This document shows, in pieces, positions 42,278 through 49,880 of a stretch of DNA of 64,000 nucleotides (within the stretch, counting starts at the first letter, position 1; each line of letters begins with the position of its first letter). This DNA is from Arthrobacter sp. V1I9 (lineage in GTDB: Bacteria > Actinomycetota > Actinomycetes > Actinomycetales > Micrococcaceae). The stretch covers positions 2,046,001 through 2,110,000 of the forward strand of contig NZ_JAUSYU010000001.1 of the NCBI RefSeq assembly GCF_030817075.1, given 5' to 3'. Made by a program: the position numbers and the translations under genes. The notes under the pieces are model-generated. The model was not told the origin of the DNA. It made no database searches and was given only the letters and a program-made list of their open reading frames with translations.

Positions 42278-42445
42278 ATGACTCTGACGCCAGCCTTTGG
42301 CATCATCGGCATCCTGTACGCAGCATTCATGATCGTGCTGGCCGGTTTGGCGGTGTACGCCCTGGTGTTGATCATCGTCTTCCTTCGGCTGCGCATCGCG
42401 GAGCTGAAGCGGGACGTGCCACCGAAGAGCGGTCCACTGAACTGA
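42278..42445 (+). CDS. Small single-helix membrane protein, 55 residues
   Basis: The sequence begins MTLTPAFGIIGILYAAFMIV and has a long hydrophobic core to about residue 36, then a charged tail (RLRIAELKRDVPPKSGPLN). GGGGG lies seven bases upstream of the ATG. The stop is followed directly by the decayed gene at 42442, which may once have been co-transcribed. Function is unknown. Confidence 0.6.
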   Translation: MTLTPAFGIIGILYAAFMIVLAGLAVYALVLIIVFLRLRIAELKRDVPPKSGPLN

Positions 42446-42801
42446 CGGAAACAGACAAAGTTGAAGTAGGTCGGCCGGAGCGGCTCACATTCGGCGACGT
42501 ACAACGCGGCCCGGACGGCGTAGCGCTCAGCATGGTTTTGTGACCGTGGAACTGCATGGCCTCACGGCTCAACGTGGGGTGGTTTCCCACTACAGGAACG
42601 GGCTCGCAGATCTGACCGACATTTTCGCCGACCGATCCTTCATTTCACGACTCCTGGTCCGTGCGTGCCAAGCTGACGCTCGATCCGGGCGAAGAGCTCA
42701 CGCGCGTCAACGAGAACCTCATTGACCTGTTCGAGCCCCCCGGAGCGGCCGACTCCATGAACCAGGTCAAACGCCGTGCACCAAACCCGGAGTGGGGCTG
42801 A
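42442..42801 (+). pseudogene. Decayed DUF6228-like gene
   Basis: Protein-like text jumps through three frames: RLTFGDVQRGPDGVALSMV, then FVTVELHGLTAQRGVVSHYR and LADLTDIFAD, then DSWSVRAKLTLDPGEELTRV to a stop at 42801. This order resembles DUF6228-type proteins as I remember them, with the middle part (about 50 residues) missing. No start codon remains where one would be expected. The family name is a recollection, not a search result. Confidence 0.5.
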
Positions 42802-42839
42802 TGTATCGCAAGGGCATCGGCCGGCCCCGCGGGGCAGGG

Positions 42840-43238
42840 CTACCGCAACGCCAGGCGCAGCCGCTCCGAGAGGTCGTCAAGAGATTCTCGCCATTCGGGT
42901 TCGTCAAGGTCGTCCCACAGCTCGGCCAGCTCAGACTTCTCGCCCGCGATCCGTTGGACGGCCACCAGTGCCATCTCCACGTCTTCGGCGGTGAGCTCGG
43001 CACCGTGGGCGGTTACCCAGTCGGCTACGTTTTCCGGCAAGTCCCCTGACAGGTTGCCCTGGCAGGCTGCAGTTATGTCTGCGGCGGCGATGGCAATGCT
43101 GCCCTCCGGAGCCTCGATGTAGCCATTTCCCGGCGCGGCAAGTGCCCCACGGATGGCTTCCGCTCCTCCCGCTTCAAGTGCATCCAGCCAGTCCAGCGCG
43201 TCGTCATTCTCGAACGGCAAGTAGCCCCATGCGCCCAT
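42840..43238 (-). CDS. DUF4259 domain protein
   Basis: The product is 132 residues starting MGAWGYLPFENDDALDWLDAL, the unmistakable opening of DUF4259. The rest is helical and acidic (AELTAEDVEMALVAVQRIAG). These small cytoplasmic proteins are widespread in actinobacteria and have no known function. It is divergent from the cupin gene. Confidence 0.88.
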   Translation of the reverse strand: MGAWGYLPFENDDALDWLDALEAGGAEAIRGALAAPGNGYIEAPEGSIAIAAADITAACQGNLSGDLPENVADWVTAHGAELTAEDVEMALVAVQRIAGEKSELAELWDDLDEPEWRESLDDLSERLRLALR

Positions 43239-43340
43239 TGATCATGACCCTTTCGGTTGCCGGTGTTGTGGCACTGATATGACAGACCCTGCTGGGATTC
43301 TTGGGTACCCACACGGAGGCCGCGGTCCTATCATGACCGT

Positions 43341-43832
43341 ATGGACACGCCGACCGGTCCGCATGTTGTCCGCGCGGGTGAAGGTGACGCCACCGGCGAG
43401 CCCGGGCTGCTCGACCGGTACCTCATTGAGAGCGCGGCTTCGTCCGGCTTGGTTGCGCTGGTCGAGCATGTGCTGGGACCGAAGGCGCTGGCCGCCCCGA
43501 TGCACCGGCACAGCCGTGAAGACGAATACACGTTCGTGCTGGCCGGCACGCTTGGAGTGATCGAGGAGGGCATCGAGATCACCGCAACGGCAGGTGACCT
43601 GGTCGCTAAGCCGCGCGGGCGCTGGCACACCTTCTGGAACGCCGGCGGGAACGAACTCCGCGTGCTGGAAATCATCGTGCCCGGCGGCATCGAGGGGCTG
43701 TTCCGCCGGCTGGCCGAGCCTGGCGGCGAGTACTCCCCGGAGACGCTTCCGGCCCTCGCAGCCGAGTACGGCGCCGAGGTGGACTTCGAGGCAACCATGC
43801 CGCTGGTCGAGCGGCACGGGCTGGTGGTTTAG
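43341..43832 (+). CDS. Cupin-domain protein
   Basis: The product is 163 residues. The cupin motif 1 is APMHRHSREDEYTFVLAGTLGV (His, His, Glu metal ligands), and motif 2 is RWHTFWNAGGNELRVLEIIVPGG (fourth His). One cupin barrel covers residues 15-115, and the C-terminal helix region is unassigned. It may be a small metal-dependent enzyme or a sensor. It is a stand-alone gene. Confidence 0.85.
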   Translation: MDTPTGPHVVRAGEGDATGEPGLLDRYLIESAASSGLVALVEHVLGPKALAAPMHRHSREDEYTFVLAGTLGVIEEGIEITATAGDLVAKPRGRWHTFWNAGGNELRVLEIIVPGGIEGLFRRLAEPGGEYSPETLPALAAEYGAEVDFEATMPLVERHGLVV

Positions 43833-44038
43833 GGGCGGCACCCCCTCAGCAGCTCTCCGGCCCGGCCTGAGCACTGCAGTTCATCGTCCACGGGCAGAAA
43901 GCGGCCCTGCGGAGCGAAAACTCGAGATCGTCACAATAAGTTCCCCAAGGATGGATAAGGGCCCTTCCGCTTTGCCTCCCGGGCTTCTTAGAGTGACTTG
44001 CAGACAGCAGACATGACTACGTCAAGGGGCGTATCGGC

Positions 44039-44218
44039 ATGAGCAGCACACCGTTGGCAGATAAAGCACGTGAAGGGCAGGTGCCGGTTCCTGCCCCACC
44101 CAAGAATCCCCTTGTTCGGCCACTGCCAGGACAGCAAACTTGGCGATCTGCTGGCCGGGAGCATGAGGTGCGGCGGCTGATCCGCGACCTCGCTGCACTT
44201 GCCGCCACCCGCCGCTGA
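44039..44218 (+). CDS. Possible small protein, 59 residues
   Basis: The open frame MSSTPLADKAREGQVPVPAP continues to an Arg-rich amphipathic end (EHEVRRLIRDLAALAATRR). AAGGGG lies eight bases upstream of ATG. Codon use is mixed. It is the only plausible gene in 43833-44510; the rest of that 678-base stretch shows nothing I can name. Confidence 0.35.
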   Translation: MSSTPLADKAREGQVPVPAPPKNPLVRPLPGQQTWRSAGREHEVRRLIRDLAALAATRR

Positions 44219-44510
44219 ATAAGTCGTGACGGCCGAGGTTGAAAAGTCCCCGGACAAGAAGACCCGACCTTGCGGGTAAGGGAACGCAACGGCAGCCATC
44301 GCGCTGTTACCGGGCATAACGACGGGGTTCAGAAAGGGCACCAAAACGATAAATTTGGGCGTCAAGAAGCCCCCGGATTTACTGGCACGTGACCCGAATA
44401 CGGTGTTCTTTACGGTTCCACCCCGAAGCGGCAACAACCCTCGTTTCGAGCATCTGGGATCCCTAATCTTGAGCTATCCACCCCGCACCCACTTCCCCTG
44501 GATGGCACCA

Positions 44511-45056
44511 ATGAAAAAACTCCTACTATGGCTCACGGCGCTCCTCGCGGCCGTCGGGCTGGGCATTCTGGCGCCGGGGCCCGCCTCGGCAGCATCGTAT
44601 TGCAGTCTCGAATGGGGATCCCTGGCGAAAACCTCGCCCGGGATGAGCACCGCCTCCGTCACCAACGTCCGGACAGGGCAGCAACCCTGCTTCGACCGGT
44701 TGGTAGTTGACCTCAACGGACCCGCAACGGGCTACACGGTCCGGTACGTCCCGGAGATCATCCAGGATCCCACCGGCTTCACGATCCCGGTGTATGGCAA
44801 AGCGCGACTGCAGGTCGTCGTGAACGCACCCTCCTATGACCAGAACGGCAACGTCACCTACAACCCGGCCGCAAAGGCCGAGCTGTCCAACGTCGCCGGC
44901 TACCAGACCTTCCGCCAAGTCGTTTACGCCGGAAGCTTCGAGGGTGCCACCAGTATTGGCCTGGGCGTTCGGGCCCGGCTGCCCTTCCGGGCCTTCACCA
45001 TCGACGGGCCGGGGTCCGGCTCCCGCCTGATCGTGGACGTCGCCCACTCCTGGTGA
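44511..45056 (+). CDS. Secreted AMIN-like domain protein
   Basis: The product is about 181 residues. The signal peptide is MKKLLLWLTALLAAVGLGIL with cleavage near GPASA-ASY. The mature part has the pattern CFDRLVVDLNG, YTVRYVP and FEGATSIGLGVRARLPFRAF, ending SRLIVDVAHSW. This fits the AMIN-like beta-sandwich found in secreted actinobacterial proteins that may bind cell-wall material. ATG 44502 (three residues earlier) is equally possible as the start. Confidence 0.78.
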   Translation: MKKLLLWLTALLAAVGLGILAPGPASAASYCSLEWGSLAKTSPGMSTASVTNVRTGQQPCFDRLVVDLNGPATGYTVRYVPEIIQDPTGFTIPVYGKARLQVVVNAPSYDQNGNVTYNPAAKAELSNVAGYQTFRQVVYAGSFEGATSIGLGVRARLPFRAFTIDGPGSGSRLIVDVAHSW

Positions 45057-45112
45057 CGGAATCGAAGACGTGCCGCACGCCTGACCCGGCGCGCGGCACC
45101 TTTTCTCTGTGC

Positions 45113-45326
45113 TCATCTAAAAGGCACCACTGGCCTCGAGCCACCAAGGATGTAGAGCGCACCCACCCGGGCCTTCTCTTCCATGGCGGGTTCAGGGGCG
45201 TAGATGAAGAACGTGGTCCGCCACAGGCCCATGACAATGAGAACGATCGATGCGGTGAGAAGCAACGCCCAGAGCGCTGTCCCCCCGCCAGCGTCGCAAT
45301 CCCCCGGGTCCTGACTTACTGCGCAT
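45113..45326 (-). pseudogene. Small membrane protein with single-base frameshift
   Basis: A leftward frame reads TALWALLLTASIVLIVMGLW, then TTFFIYAPEPAMEEKARVGALY and a stop at 45113. It lacks an upstream start in phase. Removing one G from the run of five near 45301-45305 connects it to an ATG at 45326, giving about 70 residues beginning MRSKSGPGDCDAGGG. Either it is a recent pseudogene or a sequencing error in the G-run. Function is unknown. Confidence 0.5.
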
Positions 45327-45415
45327 CAAAGCCCTTCATTCCTCATCTGACGAACTTCAAACAATGCTTGGTCCCGAGAAAGCAGCATGTTCAAGGCTTT
45401 CAGATCGCCTCAAGT

Positions 45416-46334
45416 TCAGTCGCGGACATTCTCCGTCAGGTAGCCGGCGACCCATTCCCGGAGTCTGGTGATGCTCCAGGACGCTGTCGCTACGAGGAGC
45501 ACCTCGCGGTCCTCGCGGATGACCCTGGTGATGCCGTCTTCCTGTTTGAGGGCCTTGATCATGCGGCCGACGACCCGGTTGTGCTCAAAGACGATGTCCT
45601 CCCGCAATGACACTTCAAGCTCGCGGCTGCGGAGCTCGTCATCGCCCAGGTCCTCGACCTCCACGAGCGGCTCGTCTTCGGCCATCTCCTCGTCCTCATC
45701 AGGCCGGTCGCCGGGGTTCAGCTGCTCGATGAGTCTGAGGGCGTACTCGGCCATATCGTCATTCAGTGATTCGCGAAAGCCGGTGAGGTTGCCGTGAGCG
45801 CGGGCGCTCAGCAAATCGGGGAGAAAGTGGTGGCCCTCACCAATGCCGCTGACCAGGGTGCTTAGTGAGGTGGTACCGCTTGATGCGGTGGTGGGCGATC
45901 TCCCACTGCGCCTCCGGCGCTTGTTGCTGCACGACGTCACCCAGGTAGGACACCAGTCCGTCCAGCAGGAACAGTGACTCCAGCGAGAGTTTACCCACTG
46001 TCTCGCCGCCCGACCGTGCCCAGGAGGGCCATTGCTCCCGCGGCACCCTGGTGGTGTCTGTGGAGCCAGGATCGTCTGCGCGGGTGAGGTGGGCCAGGAT
46101 CCACCGCCACAAGGGAACCGGGCTTTCGACCGTCCCGTTCAGGAGCGCATCCGAGTCCTGGCCATCGGCAGCCAGGGCTTCACGCAGCCGATCCAATGCC
46201 GGTCCGCGCTCATCCAGATACTCCCGGAATGCACGCTCGGACTGCTTCTTAGTCATGTTGATGTAGTCCAGATACTGCTGCGTCGTGGCATCTCCCCTGT
46301 TTATGGCCACAGCATCTCGACTCCCTAGGGCCAC
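45416..46334 (-). pseudogene. Hypothetical protein of about 305 residues, one frameshift
   Basis: Two leftward frames (45837-46334 and 45416-45940) together make one acidic, helical protein. The first contains QSERAFREYLDERGPALDRL and ends in HHRIKRYHLTKH. The second continues LVSGIGEGHHFLPDLLSARAHG to EWVAGYLTENVRD. The joint lies at the GGG run at 45856-45858, and one base fewer restores the frame. ATG 46256 (MTKKQSER) is an alternative start. I recognise no family. Confidence 0.6.
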
Positions 46335-46383
46335 GCGGTGGGATCTGAAATGTGTCGCGCGCTGGTCCAGATTGCACAGCTAC

Positions 46384-46400
46384 ATAGTTAGTGACACTAT
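46384..46400. promoter_or_regulatory. Inverted repeat, probable PadR operator
   Basis: ATAGTTAGTGACACTAT contains TAGTG-A-CACTA and the outer pair ATAGT/ACTAT. It ends six bases before the GTG start of the PadR-family gene, where a self-repressing PadR protein would bind. Its closeness to the start codon also implies a leaderless or very short-leader transcript. Confidence 0.55.
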
Positions 46401-46406
46401 CTGTGC

Positions 46407-46751
46407 GTGAGTGAAATTGACTTCGACCAGGAGCTGACCCGCGCAGCGCTTCCCCAAGCAGTGCTTGCGGTGCTCAGCCACGGCGAAAGTCACGGCTACG
46501 CCATCGCCGAAGTCCTTCGGCGGCACGGCTTCACGCGCATCAAAGGCGGGACGCTGTACCCGCTCCTGAAGAGACTCGAAGATCACAGTCTTGTCGAGCA
46601 CACATGGCAGCACGACCAGGCCGGCCCGGGCCGCAAGCAGTTCAGGCTCACTGAGCTGGGCCGCCAGGAACTGGAGCGCGCAGCGACAGCCTGGCGCCGA
46701 ATGAGCCAAGCTCTTACCGAGATCCAGACGACCCGACAGGAACAACCATGA
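46407..46751 (+). CDS. PadR-family transcriptional regulator
   Basis: The product is 114 residues with a GTG start. The winged helix is clear: AVLAVLSHGESHGYAIAEVLRRHGFTRIKGGTLYPLLKRLEDHSLVEH, with the wing in GRKQFRLTELG. It overlaps by 4 bases a HAAS/DUF1700-like membrane protein, a classic PadR partner arrangement. It probably represses its own three-gene operon. Confidence 0.92.
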   Translation: MSEIDFDQELTRAALPQAVLAVLSHGESHGYAIAEVLRRHGFTRIKGGTLYPLLKRLEDHSLVEHTWQHDQAGPGRKQFRLTELGRQELERAATAWRRMSQALTEIQTTRQEQP

Positions 46752-47152
46752 GTTACGAGCGAAGACTGACTTTCAACCTCCGGGTCCGGGGGCTCTCTGA
46801 AGCTGAAATAGCCGAAGCCCTGGACGAAGTCCGGGCCCACGAGGCAGTCACCGGGACTCCTGCGGTAGCCGAATTCGGCACCGCCGAGGAGTACGCTAAG
46901 CAGTTCCCCAAGCAGAAGCGGCGGACACGGGGAAAGACGATCAATACGGTCGTAACAGTATTGGCTGTGGCTTATGTTTTGCTCGTGGTCGTCCTGATGC
47001 TCGTCTTCAGAGTGGACATCCGCGATTTCGTCGGCCCCGTCACGCTGCTGCCGGCCACAGGGTTTGTTCTGGCTGGCCTGCTGGCTGGCTTCCTCACTGA
47101 TTACTTTCGGCCGGCGCAGCGCTCCACCACTGCCCGCTCAGCAGTCCTGTGA
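46748..47152 (+). CDS. HAAS/DUF1700-like membrane protein, PadR partner
   Basis: The product is 134 residues. The N-terminal HAAS-like helical domain (LRVRGLSEAEIAEALDEVRAHEAVTG, then FGTAEEYAKQFPK) is followed by two transmembrane helices (TVVTVLAVAYVLLVVVLMLVF; LLPATGFVLAGLLAGFL). Proteins of this type are almost always encoded with PadR regulators. It overlaps both neighbours by 4 bases. Confidence 0.82.
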   Translation: MSYERRLTFNLRVRGLSEAEIAEALDEVRAHEAVTGTPAVAEFGTAEEYAKQFPKQKRRTRGKTINTVVTVLAVAYVLLVVVLMLVFRVDIRDFVGPVTLLPATGFVLAGLLAGFLTDYFRPAQRSTTARSAVL

Positions 47153-47580
47153 AGCAGACAGACCGCTCGGGTTCCATGGGAAAGCCTTCGGGCATACCTC
47201 GAAACAACGACCCGAATCATCGACCCAGCAACAGAGCCCTTCAGTTCCGGGCGGGATTCTGGACAGTGTTCTGGACTCTCCTGGCGGGCGTGAGCTTTGC
47301 GGTTGGATACGTGCTCCTGAGCAACCTGATCTTCGGGCGACCTTACGGAATCCTGTCGATCCTGTTCTTCGTGCTCGGGTGCGCCGTTGGACTGGGTTGG
47401 TACCTGCCCGAGCACTTCAGAGCTGCCCGCAAGCAGCGGGAGCATTTCGTGAAGGCCGGTGGTGATCCGACGGGAATCACTCCCTGGATGTTCGGTGCGA
47501 TGGGAGGCCGTATCAACGAGGACGGAGTGTGGGCCTGGTACACCTCGTCAGGCTCAAGCGGAGAGTCCAGCGCTATCTAG
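47149..47580 (+). CDS. Hypothetical two-helix membrane protein
   Basis: The product is 143 residues with a GTG start in a GTGA overlap with the preceding gene. Two transmembrane helices (FWTVFWTLLAGVSFAVGYVLL; ILSILFFVLGCAVGLGWYL) are followed by a cytoplasmic tail ending SSGSSGESSAI. It is the third gene of the PadR operon. Function is unknown. Confidence 0.7.
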   Translation: MKQTDRSGSMGKPSGIPRNNDPNHRPSNRALQFRAGFWTVFWTLLAGVSFAVGYVLLSNLIFGRPYGILSILFFVLGCAVGLGWYLPEHFRAARKQREHFVKAGGDPTGITPWMFGAMGGRINEDGVWAWYTSSGSSGESSAI

Positions 47581-47890
47581 CCTCGAACAGTGGCGGGGTA
47601 TTCCATGGCTGGGGTACAGCACCATGAAGTGCTTTGGCATGCTTGCCGTGGAGGGGATCAGGCGTTCCCTCTGCCCCGGTTTTGGAGCCAGCGCCATAGA
47701 TGCTCTGGCGCTCAACCAGTAGCTTGGAGACCCGCAGCATGAGGGCCCCACCAGCGACGGCCAGACCGCCAGCATCGCCGTGATTGGAATGACATCAGGG
47801 GCCATGCCTCTTGGGGCCAAGAAGTTATGCCAGAACGATGACCGGCATGAGGACATTCGCGACGATCACGAAAAGCTCCGTGGCTCACAT
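47573..47890 (-). pseudogene. Decayed small membrane protein gene
   Basis: Three leftward frames hold consecutive pieces of one hydrophobic protein: ELFVIVANVLMPVIVLA, then LAPRGMAPDVIPITAMLAVW, then GALMLRVSKLLVERQSIYGA to a stop at 47573. The order and spacing indicate at least two frameshifts. The family is unknown. Its end overlaps the convergent membrane gene by 8 bases. The following 47891-48202 shows only promoter space. Confidence 0.5.
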
Positions 47891-48202
47891 TGCCGAAAAA
47901 CGGACACCATCTCCGGCGGACACGCCGCTACGCAGGCATTCTTAGATGACTCTTCGGATAACGCCAAGCGGGCATCTCTGATGAGTCAACGCGGGTACTT
48001 GACACCGGCCAACCTGCAAGCTGTAATTGTGGCCTCTACTCAGCAGCCCTCTTGGGATGGGATCTGCCATGGACGAGTGACCAACACTGAATTGCGCTGC
48101 CGACTCGGGCGATGCCTCGAAATCCACTGTCGCCTTGGCCCAGACTTGGTCTCACCCCTTTTGGGCCCGGGCACGCGACGTTTCCGTAGTAGGGAGAATC
48201 TG

Positions 48203-48664
48203 ATGTTAGGCACCAAAACGCGTCTCGCTGCAGTATCTTTAGCCGTCCTCGGAATGACGGCCGTCACCCCACCCGCCAACGCAGCCCCCGCCACACTCGT
48301 GAGCGTTGGGCCCGGAGCCCTGGTCGCCGATGGAGCCTCGGTCGATGTTCCGGTGACGTTTATCTGCGACACGGACCCGACCCGTCTCATCGCTGTTCCA
48401 ATCGTCGAGGTCAATCAACGAGTCAGTGACGGACGCATAGCAAACGGCTTTGGAAGCCAAGACGCCAGCTGCACTAGACAGGAACAGACGGTCACCGTGA
48501 GGGTGATCCCTCGCGTGATGGCCTACAACCCGGGAACAGCGGTCGTCACGGTCATGCTGCAAACCTGTGACGTCCAGTTCCAGTGCGCCGGCGCTACCTT
48601 CACTACCGAAATCCAGCTCGAAGAATCGGGAGGCGCCCAGATTCCTCCGGTAGCCCCCGAGTAA
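48203..48664 (+). CDS. Secreted hypothetical protein
   Basis: The product is 153 residues. The signal peptide (TRLAAVSLAVLGMTAVTPPANA-AP) is followed by a beta-rich domain of about 120 residues. It contains three or more Cys (FICDTD, DASCTRQ, QTCDVQFQCAG) that could form disulfides outside the cell. AGGGAG precedes ATG 48203. A long frame upstream to 47780 was rejected because the signal peptide marks the start. No family was recognised. Confidence 0.72.
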   Translation: MLGTKTRLAAVSLAVLGMTAVTPPANAAPATLVSVGPGALVADGASVDVPVTFICDTDPTRLIAVPIVEVNQRVSDGRIANGFGSQDASCTRQEQTVTVRVIPRVMAYNPGTAVVTVMLQTCDVQFQCAGATFTTEIQLEESGGAQIPPVAPE

Positions 48665-48738
48665 CAGGTAATTCCGGAAAGGCGGTCCATAGCGGCCGAA
48701 TTCGGTTCAGAACGCACACCGTCGTCCTCCTCTTCAAC

Positions 48739-48787
48739 TGCCCTGGGCAGGAATTGAACCTCGACCTTCCCCTTAGGAGGGGGACGC
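48739..48787 (-). repeat. 3' fragment of tRNA-Arg(CCT): attachment-site remnant
   Basis: On the minus strand this reads from the anticodon stem to the 3' end of a tRNA-Arg: GACGCG side, loop with CCT in CTCCTAAG, variable loop, T-arm GGTTCAATTCC, acceptor CCCAGGGCA. The acceptor 5' half and D-arm are absent, and one base of the T-stem appears lost. A partial tRNA from the anticodon to the 3' end is the usual duplicated core left by integration at a tRNA gene. From its orientation, inserted DNA would lie to the right. No intact tRNA-Arg is in the window. Confidence 0.65.
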
Positions 48788-48810
48788 GGTGTGGACAATG
48801 TCCACACCGC
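48786..48810. terminator. Perfect 12-bp inverted repeat next to the tRNA scar
   Basis: GCGGTGTGGACA and its exact complement are separated by one base, abutting the tRNA-Arg fragment. On the plus strand it is followed by CCTTTCTG, a poor T-run. It could terminate transcription, or be part of the old integration junction. A second, imperfect GC-rich hairpin lies at about 48846-48873. The rest of 48665-48961 has no gene. Confidence 0.4.
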
Positions 48811-48961
48811 CTTTCTGCCAGATTTTGAGCGAGTCCAAGCGATTGCCGTGCCCTCCCTTTGGGGGGCGCGGCAGTTCTCGTCGTACTGAACGCGCTTCCG
48901 GTCAGCGCTCCTAGCCGGTGCGGTCGGCAGGGCGGCGCAGCCGAACACAACGTCGCGTCCC

Positions 48962-49858
48962 TTAGACCGCGCGTATTGAAATGAGCTCGTAAACCATGGC
49001 CGAGCTCATCGCCGGTCCGCGGCAGGTTAGCCGGGATCGCGGGCCGCGGTGAGCACGTAGTTCGATGTCGATGCGCGCGGGGTGAGGAGGGGATCCGGTA
49101 ATACGGATCCGCCAGTGATCACCGTTGCGGGAGGTCTCGACCACCTTGTAGTCATTCCGGCCGGCCGGGCCGAAACGACTGAGCGTGGCCGCCACGGCGG
49201 TCTGCTGTGCTGGGACGAGATCTGTGTACCCGCGTAAATGCTCCGCGTGGATACGGCCCGCAAGGTGTTCTTCGATCGTGGCGACGGATGAGTCCACGTC
49301 CAGATTTCCGTAGTAGACACCGTCGGGTGCGACCACTACGTTGGCTGCGAACCTGTCACCTCCCACATGCGAACATTCCCAAACTAGCTCCGGCCACCGC
49401 TCACTCAGCACACGTCCAACGGGCCGTCCCCACACTGCACAGCATTGGTCATGTTGACTGTGAGTGCAGACCAGGATGACAGGCGGATAGCCGAGCGTCC
49501 CGGGAAGGCTGAGAGCTCTGGCAATCTCCGCCAGATCGCCATCCTTGCCCCACGTTCCCCAGTGCTGACGATAGGCGCCCGAATCCTCATGCTGCAGTAC
49601 TGCCCAATGGCTCTGACCCTCACGGCGGCGAGGGCCGGGCCGTCTCACCAGCAGCACCCGCGCCCGCGCCGCTTTCGCGGCGGAGAGCACGAGTGCTTTG
49701 ATCTCAGGGTCTAGATCAAGCCCTTCGAAGCCGTTGAGAGGCCACCCGCCCCGGTACTCGATGAGGACCCAGACAAGACCATGCGACCCTGTGCCTGCAA
49801 TCGGATCACCGCGCAAGCGGGCGCCTTCAGAGCAGAAAAAGCGCTCTGTGGCCGCCAC
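48962..49858 (-). CDS. Sucrase/ferredoxin-like (thioredoxin-fold) protein
   Basis: The product is about 298 residues. The C-rich motif VCTHSQHDQCCAVWGRPVG and the pattern FFCSEGARLRGDPIAGTGSH match the sucrase/ferredoxin-like family, whose thioredoxin-like domain probably binds an iron-sulfur cluster. It is the third gene of the leftward unit with the repeat protein and JmjC oxygenase. The open frame extends to 49948, overlapping the oxygenase by 68 bases; GTG 49858, 22 bases after that gene, was chosen but is not certain. A role as electron donor is inferred from the neighbours. Confidence 0.82.
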   Translation of the reverse strand: MAATERFFCSEGARLRGDPIAGTGSHGLVWVLIEYRGGWPLNGFEGLDLDPEIKALVLSAAKAARARVLLVRRPGPRRREGQSHWAVLQHEDSGAYRQHWGTWGKDGDLAEIARALSLPGTLGYPPVILVCTHSQHDQCCAVWGRPVGRVLSERWPELVWECSHVGGDRFAANVVVAPDGVYYGNLDVDSSVATIEEHLAGRIHAEHLRGYTDLVPAQQTAVAATLSRFGPAGRNDYKVVETSRNGDHWRIRITGSPPHPARIDIELRAHRGPRSRLTCRGPAMSSAMVYELISIRAV

Positions 49859-49880
49859 TGTGGCGAACTCACTGTCTGGA

